Below, piece after piece: positions 31,281 through 38,059 of a stretch of DNA of 47,646 nt. The stretch covers positions 1 to 47,646 of the forward strand of contig CAYJWI010000009.1 in the NCBI GenBank assembly GCA_964373815.1, in the 5' to 3' direction. Both the position numbers and the translations under genes were made by a program. Every line of letters begins with the position of its first letter. Position 1 is the first letter of the stretch. This DNA is from UBA10205 sp964373815. Its GTDB lineage: Archaea > Iainarchaeota > Iainarchaeia > Iainarchaeales > Iainarchaeaceae. The notes beneath the pieces are model-generated. The model was not told the DNA's origin. It saw nothing but the letters and a program-made list of their open reading frames with translations, and did no database searches.

Positions 31281-32392
31281 GCAACTGCCTCCCTGTAAAC
31301 CGATTCAAGCTTTTCTATCTTGCCTTTCCACGAGAACGCCTTCGACCTCTCAACCGCCTTGCGCGAATACTTTTCCTTCTCATTTTTCCCCATTCCGAGG
31401 GCTTTGCTTATTTTTTCCGCAGCGCCCTGCGCATTTGCGTAATCAACAATAATGCCGCTCTTCCCATCCTGCACGATATTGGAAAATGATTCATTTGCCT
31501 GCACAACCGGTATGCAGCCGCTCGCCATCGCCTCCACCAAGGAAAGACCGAACCCCTCATGCTCCGATGCCGAGACGAAAAATTCAGAAGAGGAGTAGAC
31601 TTTTTTGAGCGCCTCATGTGAAGGATTCAGCACGAACTCAACTTTTTCCCCGATGCCAAGCCTTTGCGTGGTTTTTTTGTATGAGGAGAGCAGGTGCTCC
31701 CAGTCCGTGCCGGCAACAATCAGCCTGAATTTGCTTTTTGCACCAAGTTCTGCGAACGCGCGAAGAAGGTTTTCGACTTTCTTGTTCTTCGAGAACCTCC
31801 CTACGAAAAGGAAAGCCCCGCCGGTTTTTTTCCCAGCCCGAAAACCCGAAAGCTCCACCCCGTTCTCGAGAAGTTCAGCCTTCGGGCAGATTTTCCTGAA
31901 TGCCTTCAAATCCCCAATGCTCACCGCGAGCACATTGTCAGCGAATGAGAGCACAAACCTTTGCACTAAATTGAAATAAATTTTTTTGAGAAAGCCCAAG
32001 TCATCGGTGTGGAAAATCCCGCCATGGGTTGAGACAACCACGGGTTTTTTGTGCAAAAATTTCGTGAGTGCCAAAAAATCCGAGAAGAACCCCACTCCGT
32101 GCACGTGCACGATATCCACATCCTTTGCTTTCGCGAGCACCGAGGGCGCGATTTTGTAGTACTTCAAATCAATGAAAGGCATCCTCGCAACCCTTATGCC
32201 ATCTATGTCCCCGCTCTGCGGCAGCTTTTTTTCCGAATAGGCGCACCGCTCAAGGCAGGCAACCTCGACTTCGTTCCCCCTTTCGATTAGTTTGCTTGCC
32301 AAATCGTAAACAACCCTCTCAACCCCGCCTTCGCATGGGTAGAAGTGGTTTGCCACATGCAGGATTTTGAGCTTTTGGCTTGCGGGTTTCAT
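31268..32392 (-). CDS. Family 4 glycosyltransferase
   Basis: 374 residues from ATG 32392, which overlaps the TGA of the GT2 gene upstream (ATGA); the long upstream extension of this frame to 32770 is antisense-like shadow of that gene. VANHFYPCEGGVERVVYDLA is the acceptor loop, VVVSTHGGIFHT the second strand-loop, FLFVGRFSKNKKVENLLRAF the donor-domain start and EHEGFGLSLVEAMASGCIPV the E-x7-E motif. Transfers a sugar in the cytoplasm during glycan assembly. Confidence 0.92.
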   Translation of the reverse strand: MKPASQKLKILHVANHFYPCEGGVERVVYDLASKLIERGNEVEVACLERCAYSEKKLPQSGDIDGIRVARMPFIDLKYYKIAPSVLAKAKDVDIVHVHGVGFFSDFLALTKFLHKKPVVVSTHGGIFHTDDLGFLKKIYFNLVQRFVLSFADNVLAVSIGDLKAFRKICPKAELLENGVELSGFRAGKKTGGAFLFVGRFSKNKKVENLLRAFAELGAKSKFRLIVAGTDWEHLLSSYKKTTQRLGIGEKVEFVLNPSHEALKKVYSSSEFFVSASEHEGFGLSLVEAMASGCIPVVQANESFSNIVQDGKSGIIVDYANAQGAAEKISKALGMGKNEKEKYSRKAVERSKAFSWKGKIEKLESVYREAVAWAQ

Positions 32393-33387
32393 TTGAACAC
32401 CTTCTGCTTCAAAACCCCCGCAAGCAGCCCGAGGGCGAACACAATTGTCCTTAGCGGTATTACCACCAATGAGAACAGTGCGACCTGCCAGTCCGTTCTT
32501 GCGGCAAAGAGCGTGAAGCCGAGCCCGCTCACAAACCCAAGCACGGTAAAAATCGTCGAGAGTGCAAGGCTTGCGAGCGCGTAAAACCCGTGCCCGAGGA
32601 AAACAAGAATTATCGAGAGCAGGAAAAAAGCGGTTCCCGCATAAGAGCAGAACACCTGCACGCGTATTTCGGTTGTGGTGTAGGAATCCTTTGCAATCTT
32701 GTCCTTGTGCTTGGAATAGAGGTTGACCCTGTAAAATGCCCGGTAATATTTCGTGCGCAGGTATTTCCAAATAGTGTCCGGATGGGTGTGGTATACCACG
32801 GCTTGCGGGTTGAACACGAGCTTTTTTCCCGCCTTTGCAAGCTTGTAGCTAAGCTCTGGGTCCTCGCCCGATGCTTTCGGGAATGATTCATCAAACCCGC
32901 CCGCTTCGAAAAAATCCTCCTTCCTGTAGGCTGCGGAATAGCTTCCCACCCAGTCAAGTTCGTCAGCGCGCCTTTTCATCAGCTCGTATCTTTCCTCGAT
33001 TTCGATTTGGCAAAACCTTGCGACAATCGACTCCTGCCCTGTCTTGTACGCCCCCTGCACGCCTACGACTTTTTTGTCGGAAAACGGTTTTAGCATTTCT
33101 TGCAGCCAGTTTTTTTGCGCAATGCAGTCCGCATCCGTGAAAAGGAGTATTTCGCCCTTCGCTTTTTTCGCGCCAAGGTTGCGCGCCTTCGCGGGCCCGG
33201 CGTTTTGCTGCGAGAAAACCTTCGCCCCTGCCCTGGCTGCAATTTGCGCCGTGCCGTCTTTCGAGCCGTCGTCGACCACGATTATTTCAAAACTGCCCGC
33301 AAACTCCTGGTTCTTCAGCGCCTTCACGCAATCCGCTATGGTTGCAGAACTGTCGTATGCAGGTATTATCACGCTAGCTTTCATCAT
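32389..33387 (-). CDS. Family 2 glycosyltransferase with C-terminal membrane helices
   Basis: 332 residues from ATG 33387 (the next codon, 33384, is also ATG). KASVIIPAYDSSATIADCV, EIIVVDDGSKDGTAQIA, PAKARNLGAKKAKGEILLF and TDADCIAQKNW (DxD) form the GT-A domain; GGFDESFPKASGEDPELSYK holds the catalytic base. Three hydrophobic helices follow from about residue 245. The frame upstream to 33468 belongs to the junction element and the family homology starts at 33384. The ribosome-binding region is inside the duplicated junction. Confidence 0.88.
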   Translation of the reverse strand: MMKASVIIPAYDSSATIADCVKALKNQEFAGSFEIIVVDDGSKDGTAQIAARAGAKVFSQQNAGPAKARNLGAKKAKGEILLFTDADCIAQKNWLQEMLKPFSDKKVVGVQGAYKTGQESIVARFCQIEIEERYELMKRRADELDWVGSYSAAYRKEDFFEAGGFDESFPKASGEDPELSYKLAKAGKKLVFNPQAVVYHTHPDTIWKYLRTKYYRAFYRVNLYSKHKDKIAKDSYTTTEIRVQVFCSYAGTAFFLLSIILVFLGHGFYALASLALSTIFTVLGFVSGLGFTLFAARTDWQVALFSLVVIPLRTIVFALGLLAGVLKQKVFK

Positions 33388-33497
33388 TCCACTTTCACTG
33401 CCTCGCCGGAAACCGCCGGCGGCACGGTGCCCGACCCTTGCTTGTGCTCGGTCGGCCTTGCTTCGCACAATAAACCATGCTTTTGCCGAATTTTCAT
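33384..33497 (-). other. Bridge mini-ORF between the methyltransferase and GT2 genes (37 codons)
   Basis: ATG 33497 overlaps the methyltransferase TGA (ATGA) and the frame ends in a TGA that overlaps the two ATGs of the GT2 gene (ATGATGA). It begins MKIRQKHGLLCEARPTEH and ends SGEAVKVE; the methyltransferase ends IVKAVKK, and the 11 bp encoding the shared part (AGGCAGTGAAA) is a direct repeat. Same layout as the mini-ORF at 29773-29925. Translation is unproven; no protein family recognised. Confidence 0.4.
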
Positions 33498-33510
33498 TTT
33501 TTCACTGCCT
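33393..33510. repeat. Hairpin-rich junction element with 11-bp direct repeats
   Basis: TTTCACTGCCT at 33393-33403 and 33500-33510 (107 bp apart) flank GC-rich DNA with GGCA-CGG-TGCC (33421-33431), CCGACC/GGTCGG arms (33431-33436 and 33450-33455), the palindrome CCGCCGGCGG (33413-33422) and the core TGCTTCGCA (33459-33467). It lies exactly at the methyltransferase/GT2 junction. Confidence 0.65.
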
Positions 33511-34069
33511 TTACAATCATCTGCTCTTGCAATGCGGGAAAGGGGGAGAGCAAGTTGTGCAGCAACGCCCTGAATAGGAATGACCACTTGTTCCTGCTTC
33601 CGTAGCAGTTCTCTCCGCTGTAAGGCTGGCAGTAAAACTCCGCCACACGAAAGCCCTCTCTTTCAAGCAGGGCCTCGAGCTGCGGGTAATCAAAAAGGCT
33701 TATGTGTATGGGCGTTTCGTATGAGTGGAAAACCCTGTTAACCAGGCTTTTTTTGTTAGGGGTTGTGATTACCATCGCCCCGCCCTTTTTGAGCACGCGG
33801 TTTGCCTCCTTTAAAAAAACCGCTGGTTTTTCCACGTGCTCTATTAGCTCTCCTGCGAAAATGGAATCAAAAAAATTGGCCTTGAAGGGGATTTTTTCGG
33901 CTGTCGATTTCCTGTAATGCGCGCTGTCCTTCTTTGTTTCAATGTCTACGCCGTAAACCCCTCCTTTGCCGAATTTTTCGAGGAACCTCTGGTGAATCCC
34001 TCCCACGCTGTAGCCGACGTCGAGGATTTTGCCGTTGAGGTTTTGCAAAGCGAACTCTACCCTGTCCAT
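33494..34069 (-). CDS. SAM-dependent methyltransferase (class I, type 11-like)
   Basis: 191 residues from ATG 34069 (TTG 34081 adds four). LDVGYSVGGIHQRFLEKFG is motif I, VYGVDIETK motif II, FFDSIFAGELIEHVEKP motif IV with the EHV signature, and NRVLKKGGAMVITTPNKKS motif VI. Methyltransferases of this type in glycan loci methylate sugars or lipid-linked intermediates. It follows a B12-type radical SAM gene and precedes GT2/GT4 genes. AT-rich elements near 34089-34095 and 34111-34119 may be its promoter. Confidence 0.85.
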   Translation of the reverse strand: MDRVEFALQNLNGKILDVGYSVGGIHQRFLEKFGKGGVYGVDIETKKDSAHYRKSTAEKIPFKANFFDSIFAGELIEHVEKPAVFLKEANRVLKKGGAMVITTPNKKSLVNRVFHSYETPIHISLFDYPQLEALLEREGFRVAEFYCQPYSGENCYGSRNKWSFLFRALLHNLLSPFPALQEQMIVKAVKK

Positions 34070-34151
34070 CGAAAAACCCAAAGAAACTCTATAATCTAAT
34101 TGTCCACTACTATAAAATAGTTCTTTTTGGTACGGTGCTTGCGGCTCGCGT

Positions 34152-35645
34152 TTATGAAGATACCTGTTTTTCTGCAGCCGACCTCTTCCAGAAGTCGATG
34201 TCGAGCAGGTACTTTGCGAATGTCCTTGCGCCCATGATAAGCCTCGGCGCCTCCCTTGGCTGCGTGAAAATAAGCTTTAGCCTGCTCACTATGTACTCTG
34301 GCCTCATGTAGAACTCTTTCCTTGCCCAGTCGCACGAATTCACGAGCTCTGTTGCAGTGAGCTTGTCCGTGTTCACGATTGTGTTGTGCGTTCCTTCGGG
34401 GGTTAGCCACTCATCCCACTTTGTGGTGGTGAGGAAGTTGTTCTCCGAAGCCCACTTGAAAGCCTCTGTCCCGGGGTAAACCATCAAGGGGAAGAATTGC
34501 GCAGTGTCCGGCTCGAGTTTTTTCGCCCACTGGACTGTCTTCTTGATGGTTTCCCTTGTCTCGCCGTTGTTTCCCATCATGAAGCATCCGTGCACTAGCA
34601 GGTTTGCCTTCTTCGAATCCACCATGAACTGCTCAATCTTCTCAATCCTCGTGCCTTTCTTGATGTTGTTTAGTATCTGCTGGTCCGCGCTCTCAAAGCC
34701 TACGCACATGAGCCTGCATCCTGCCTTCTTCATCCACTGCATCGTTTCAAGGTCGAGGTCAGCTCTCGAGTTGCATGTCCATGTGGTCTTCAGGTTCCTT
34801 TGGATGACTTCCTTGCACAAATCTATTGTGCGCTGCTTGTCCTGTGTAAGCGTGTCATCCTCTATCATTATGTCCTTTACATAAGGGAGGTTCTTTGAAA
34901 TCCATTCGAACTCGTCAACAACATTCTTTATGCTCCTCGCCCTGTAAGAGTGCCCGGTGAGTGTTTGCGGCCATTTGCAGAACGTGCACCTGAACTTGCA
35001 GCCCCTGCCGGTGATTATCGTAACTTCGGGGTAGAGCACTGATGGGTAAAAATAATCCCTAATCTGGATGTGCCTGCTGTAAACTTCGCTCGCAAACGGC
35101 ATGTCATCAAGGCCGTCCTCTTCAATCGGGGGCATGTTTGGCGTGAACTTGATTTTGCCTTCCTCGCCCCAGTAAGTGATTCCGAGAACTTCCGAAACCG
35201 GCCTCTTTTGCTCGAGCGCCTTTGCGAGGTCCCTTACAATGAAGTCATACTCTCCCCTTGCGACCGCGTCAATCTTCTTGCTCGCGCGCAGCGAGAGTTC
35301 CGGGAGCGCGCCGACGTGCGTTCCGACCATGAGCGTGAATGCCTCCGGCCTTGCATCCTTGAGTGTTTCTACGACCATGACATCATTGTTGAAGGATGCG
35401 GTTACAGAATCAACTACAATCAGTTCAGGCTTCCAATCCTTTACAAGCTCTACGACTTCTTCGAGTTTCATTCCCGATGCCGGGCAGTCGAGCAGTTTTA
35501 CATCATGCCCCGCCTTTTCAACAACCCCTGTCGCATAGCCCATCCAGATGGGGTAGTATACACACCCGCCCTTCGAAATTGCCGGGCTCCTGCTGGTCCT
35601 TGAGAACCTGTAGAGGAATGGCGGGTTCAGCATCAGGATTTTCAT
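34152..35645 (-). CDS. B12-binding-domain radical SAM protein
   Basis: 497 residues from ATG 35645. Residues 1-140 form a Rossmann-like cobalamin-binding domain (MKILMLNPPFLYRFSRTSRS; ELIVVDSVTASFNND; TLMVGTHVGALPE). The radical SAM core has Cys216-x3-Cys220-x2-Cys223 in GRGCKFRCTFCKWPQ, binding the [4Fe-4S] cluster, and continues IEDDTLTQDKQRTIDLCKE, CVGFESADQQILNNIKKGT. Such enzymes (BchE, HpnJ, P-methylase relatives) methylate or rearrange unactivated carbons. It leads the minus-strand glycan operon, so alteration of a lipid carrier or glycan is possible. The true substrate is not evident. Confidence 0.88.
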   Translation of the reverse strand: MKILMLNPPFLYRFSRTSRSPAISKGGCVYYPIWMGYATGVVEKAGHDVKLLDCPASGMKLEEVVELVKDWKPELIVVDSVTASFNNDVMVVETLKDARPEAFTLMVGTHVGALPELSLRASKKIDAVARGEYDFIVRDLAKALEQKRPVSEVLGITYWGEEGKIKFTPNMPPIEEDGLDDMPFASEVYSRHIQIRDYFYPSVLYPEVTIITGRGCKFRCTFCKWPQTLTGHSYRARSIKNVVDEFEWISKNLPYVKDIMIEDDTLTQDKQRTIDLCKEVIQRNLKTTWTCNSRADLDLETMQWMKKAGCRLMCVGFESADQQILNNIKKGTRIEKIEQFMVDSKKANLLVHGCFMMGNNGETRETIKKTVQWAKKLEPDTAQFFPLMVYPGTEAFKWASENNFLTTTKWDEWLTPEGTHNTIVNTDKLTATELVNSCDWARKEFYMRPEYIVSRLKLIFTQPREAPRLIMGARTFAKYLLDIDFWKRSAAEKQVSS

Positions 35646-35698
35646 CTTTTTCACCGTTAACAATCGTGAATTACAGGTTAATTTATGGAATAACACCA

Positions 35699-35705
35699 AT
35701 ATAAA
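35699..35705 (-). promoter_or_regulatory. TATA box for the 35645-27853 operon
   Basis: CTTTATATT on the minus strand, about 57 bp before ATG 35645. With initiation about 25 bp downstream, the mRNA would have a leader of roughly 30 bases containing GGTGA 6 bp before the ATG, unlike the leaderless genes around it. Confidence 0.5.
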
Positions 35706-35816
35706 GCTTGCCTTGCCTTTTCATGCCCAAGCCTTGTTTTGAGTCATTATTCCTAAGTATACTGTTTGGGGTTTAAATAAGCCTTTTTGGTACAACTCTG
35801 CCTAGCCCTTTTCTAG

Positions 35817-36551
35817 CTATTTTGGTTTTCTTGCGGGTGCTTTGCTTCCAGGCACTTTTTCTAAATGCAATCCCCTCTGCATCCTGTTTAGGGCGTACCT
35901 ATATATTTTTCTTATTCGGTTATCCAATCTAATAATATTTTTTGGGATGGAATATCTGTAAACGATTCTTGATTGTGGCAGGCCTTGTTTGTACCCTTCC
36001 ATGTGCCCCGCGCCGGCTATAACTATATTCACGCCGTGCTCTTTTACCCTCCTTACCCCTATTGCTTCTTTTACTGAATCTCTTGCAAACACCGCGAAAA
36101 GCTCCGCGTTTTCAAAGTGCTCCCGTAGTTTTTGCGCTCCAACTGTTTTTCCTTTCATTATTTTTTGCTCTTTAGGTGTTGGATATTTTTTGTAAGTATA
36201 ATTTCTTAGTGCACCTGAATCAAGGGCAACGAATTCAATGTTTCTGTTTAAGCTGAATGCCTTTGTATAGGGATGTGAGAACACTTCAAACCAAAATTTC
36301 TGGAAAGGTGCTTCGAGAACCTTTTTGAATTTTGCTTGTCGGGCTAGTTGTGGGTTTTCAGCAAGCATTAGATAAACCCCGAGTTCTTGTGGCTTAATTT
36401 CAAGGCCGACAACTGGTTTGTCAAGGGCGGTTATTTGCTTATCAAGAGTCTTAAGCACTATAGGCAATTCTCTAAATGCATCCTTAGTCGCTTCAGGGTC
36501 ATGAGTGATCGGGTGTTTAACCCCCAGAAGCGCAACTTGGTTTTTCGGCAT
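35817..36551 (-). CDS. TraB/PrgY/GumN-superfamily-like protein (putative)
   Basis: 244 residues from ATG 36551. Three short blocks match the TraB/Tiki fold layout: LLGVKHPIT near the N-terminus (GxxH-like), VVGLEIKPQEL (the E of the first strand), and VIAGAGHMEGYKQGL near 180 (GAGHxxG). The C-terminal 40 residues are strongly basic and probably disordered. TraB-superfamily proteins are thought to be metal-dependent proteases or pheromone shut-down factors. No membrane segment is seen, unlike PrgY. The DNA is distinctly more AT-rich than the flanking glycan genes, suggesting separate origin. Assignment rests on motif spacing only. Confidence 0.45.
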   Translation of the reverse strand: MPKNQVALLGVKHPITHDPEATKDAFRELPIVLKTLDKQITALDKPVVGLEIKPQELGVYLMLAENPQLARQAKFKKVLEAPFQKFWFEVFSHPYTKAFSLNRNIEFVALDSGALRNYTYKKYPTPKEQKIMKGKTVGAQKLREHFENAELFAVFARDSVKEAIGVRRVKEHGVNIVIAGAGHMEGYKQGLPQSRIVYRYSIPKNIIRLDNRIRKIYRYALNRMQRGLHLEKVPGSKAPARKPK

Positions 36552-36572
36552 ATATAACAAAACACATTTTAG

Positions 36573-36580
36573 TATTTAAT
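36573..36580 (-). promoter_or_regulatory. TATA-like box for the TraB-like gene
   Basis: ATTAAATA on the minus strand, centred about 25 bp before ATG 36551, supporting that start and leaderless transcription. Confidence 0.5.
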
Positions 36581-36604
36581 TGTCTTACTCTGAAAATTCG
36601 CACT

Positions 36605-37192
36605 CTACTCCTTCTGCAGCTTCCAGTAAATTTGGTAGCACAGGTTTGGGATGTAGTGCGCGAGCTTTATGCGCAAAGGCCCGGGCATCAGCATCGCCGG
36701 CTTTGTGAAGAAGAGCTCTGTTTCGAGCACTTTGAATTTCGCCTTCGAGTACCTGCTGAATGTCCCGCCCTTCGAATACCAGTCACGCATCGTGGTTTCG
36801 CAGAACATTATGTGGTGGAAAGGCGTCTGGCCGAAATTGTAGGAATTGTAATACGGCACCTCGACGTGCAGCACCGCGCCGGGCTTCATCACCCTGTGCA
36901 TTTCTGTCAGCACGCTGTCGAATTCGAATGTATGCTCCAAAAAATTTAGGCAGAAAACCTCGTCAAAGTAATTTGCAGGGTAAGGTATTTTCTCCGAGTC
37001 CTTCCAGAGCTTGTCCGCATCGCTCTTCTTGTCATAATCAATTCCAATGGACCCCGGGATTTTCCTCTTCCCGCACGCGACATCGAGAACCTTCGCTCCT
37101 TTCTTCGGGTTGTATGCCGCAATTCTTTCAGTTGTCCAGTGCCCAACGCCGGGCGCGCTGTTTGAAAAAGAGTGGATTGTTTTGCCTTCCAT
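36605..37192 (-). CDS. SAM-dependent methyltransferase (class I)
   Basis: 195 residues from ATG 37192 (TTG 37201 adds three). KVLDVACGKRKIPGSIGIDY is motif I/II, FDEVFCLNFLEHTFEFDSVL motif IV, and HRVMKPGAVLHVEVPYYNSY motif VI. The C-terminal third has hydrophobic stretches as in glycan-associated methyltransferases. It follows rmlA by 24 bp. Just upstream, a four-codon frame ATGGAAAGGATTTGA precedes ATGGAAGGC, a further small start-like duplication. Possible role: sugar O-methylation. Confidence 0.82.
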   Translation of the reverse strand: MEGKTIHSFSNSAPGVGHWTTERIAAYNPKKGAKVLDVACGKRKIPGSIGIDYDKKSDADKLWKDSEKIPYPANYFDEVFCLNFLEHTFEFDSVLTEMHRVMKPGAVLHVEVPYYNSYNFGQTPFHHIMFCETTMRDWYSKGGTFSRYSKAKFKVLETELFFTKPAMLMPGPLRIKLAHYIPNLCYQIYWKLQKE

Positions 37193-37216
37193 TCCCTTCA
37201 AATCCTTTCCATTTTT

Positions 37217-37942
37217 TTATTTCTTCCTGCTCTGCGCCACTATGTTGTTTGCGCGCAGCAGTTCATCAAAAGAGCCGGCATCGAGCCATCCTTTTTTCAA
37301 TTTGCTTGCCTTCAGGGAACCATCTTTTATGTAATAGTTGTGTATGTCTGAAATCTCCAGTTCGCCGCGGCTAGATGGCTTGAGGTTTTTTATTATTTCA
37401 AAGACGTGCGGCGTGTACATGTAAACCCCGACAACAACCCAGTTCGTGGGCGGGTCTTTGGGCTTCTCAATAACTTTCGTGACTTTTTCCCCGTCGAGCA
37501 CCGCGACCCCTGCCTTTGCCGCCTCTTCCTTGGTGGTTTCGTAGAGCAGCACCCTCGACTTCTCGCTGCCTTTCTCGAATTCCTTCACAAACGGGCCGAT
37601 GTCGTCGAAGAGGATGTTGTCGCCGTTGATTGAGACGAACTTGTCATTGCCCGCAAACTCTTTTGCGAGCCCTATTGCCTGCGGCAAGCCGCCTGCTTCG
37701 TCCTGCACGCGGAAAGTAAAATTGACGCCAAATTCCTTTCCAGATCCCAGCAAATGAAATACAGAGCCTGCGTGATGTGTTCCTGTTATTACCAGGATAT
37801 CCTTTATGCCGGCTTTCTTGAGCGTTTCAATTGGATAATAAATCATGGGTTTGTCATAGACTGGAAGAAGATGTTTATTAGTGCTGCGGGTCAATGGAAG
37901 CAACCTACTCCCACTTCCCCCTGCAAGAATTATTCCCTTCAT
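37217..37942 (-). CDS. rmlA: Glucose-1-phosphate thymidylyltransferase
   Basis: 241 residues from ATG 37942. LAGGSGSRLLPLTRSTNKHL with LLPVYDKPMIYYPIETL is the diagnostic RmlA N-terminus; SINGDNILFDDI has the catalytic Asp and WLDAGSFDELLRAN the C-terminal block. It is the short (archaeal/type II-like) form, about 50 residues less than bacterial RmlA. It makes dTDP-glucose from dTTP and glucose 1-phosphate. The frame extends upstream to 38026, adding 28 residues encoded by the junction element, but the family starts at 37942. The upstream rmlB ends 92 bp away; without the element the two genes would overlap by ATGA. Confidence 0.92.
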   Translation of the reverse strand: MKGIILAGGSGSRLLPLTRSTNKHLLPVYDKPMIYYPIETLKKAGIKDILVITGTHHAGSVFHLLGSGKEFGVNFTFRVQDEAGGLPQAIGLAKEFAGNDKFVSINGDNILFDDIGPFVKEFEKGSEKSRVLLYETTKEEAAKAGVAVLDGEKVTKVIEKPKDPPTNWVVVGVYMYTPHVFEIIKNLKPSSRGELEISDIHNYYIKDGSLKASKLKKGWLDAGSFDELLRANNIVAQSRKK

Positions 37943-38037
37943 TTTTCCACCTTCAACGGCTTCCCCCACAACAGTTCCGGCTGTTGGGTGCGGAAGTCCA
38001 TACTTCGTATGGACTGTGCTTCGCATTTAAAACTTAT
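37939..38037 (-). other. Open bridge frame between rmlB and rmlA (32 sense codons, no ATG at its head)
   Basis: Reading from the ATA that overlaps the rmlB stop, the frame is open to a TGA overlapping the rmlA ATG. It reads SFKCEAQSIRSMDFRTQQ and then PELLWGKPLKVEK; rmlB ends EWWWKPLKVEK, so the C-terminal peptide is duplicated in the same frame. An internal ATG (38001) would give a 20-residue product. It parallels the mini-ORFs at 29773 and 33384. Confidence 0.35.
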
Positions 38038-38059
38038 TTTTCCACCTTCAACGGCTTCC
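37941..38059. repeat. Hairpin-rich junction element with 24-bp perfect direct repeats (rmlB/rmlA)
   Basis: A 24-bp perfect repeat (starting ATTTTTCCACC, ending CGGCTTCC) occupies 37941-37964 and 38036-38059, 95 bp apart. It is the last codons of rmlB. The 71 bp between hold AGTCCATAC-TTC-GTATGGACT (37995-38015), CAACAG/CTGTTG arms (37969-37974 and 37981-37986) and the core TGCTTCGCA (38017-38025). Removing one period would restore an ATGA overlap between rmlB and rmlA. Confidence 0.9.

Noticed and set aside
32393..32770. 126-residue N-terminal extension of the GT4 frame at 31268
   Set aside because: It lies inside the GT2 coding region; GT4 homology begins at ATG 32392, which overlaps the GT2 stop by ATGA.
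37943..38026. 28-residue N-terminal extension of RmlA
   Set aside because: Encoded entirely by the hairpin insert; RmlA proteins begin at the MKGIILAGG start at 37942.
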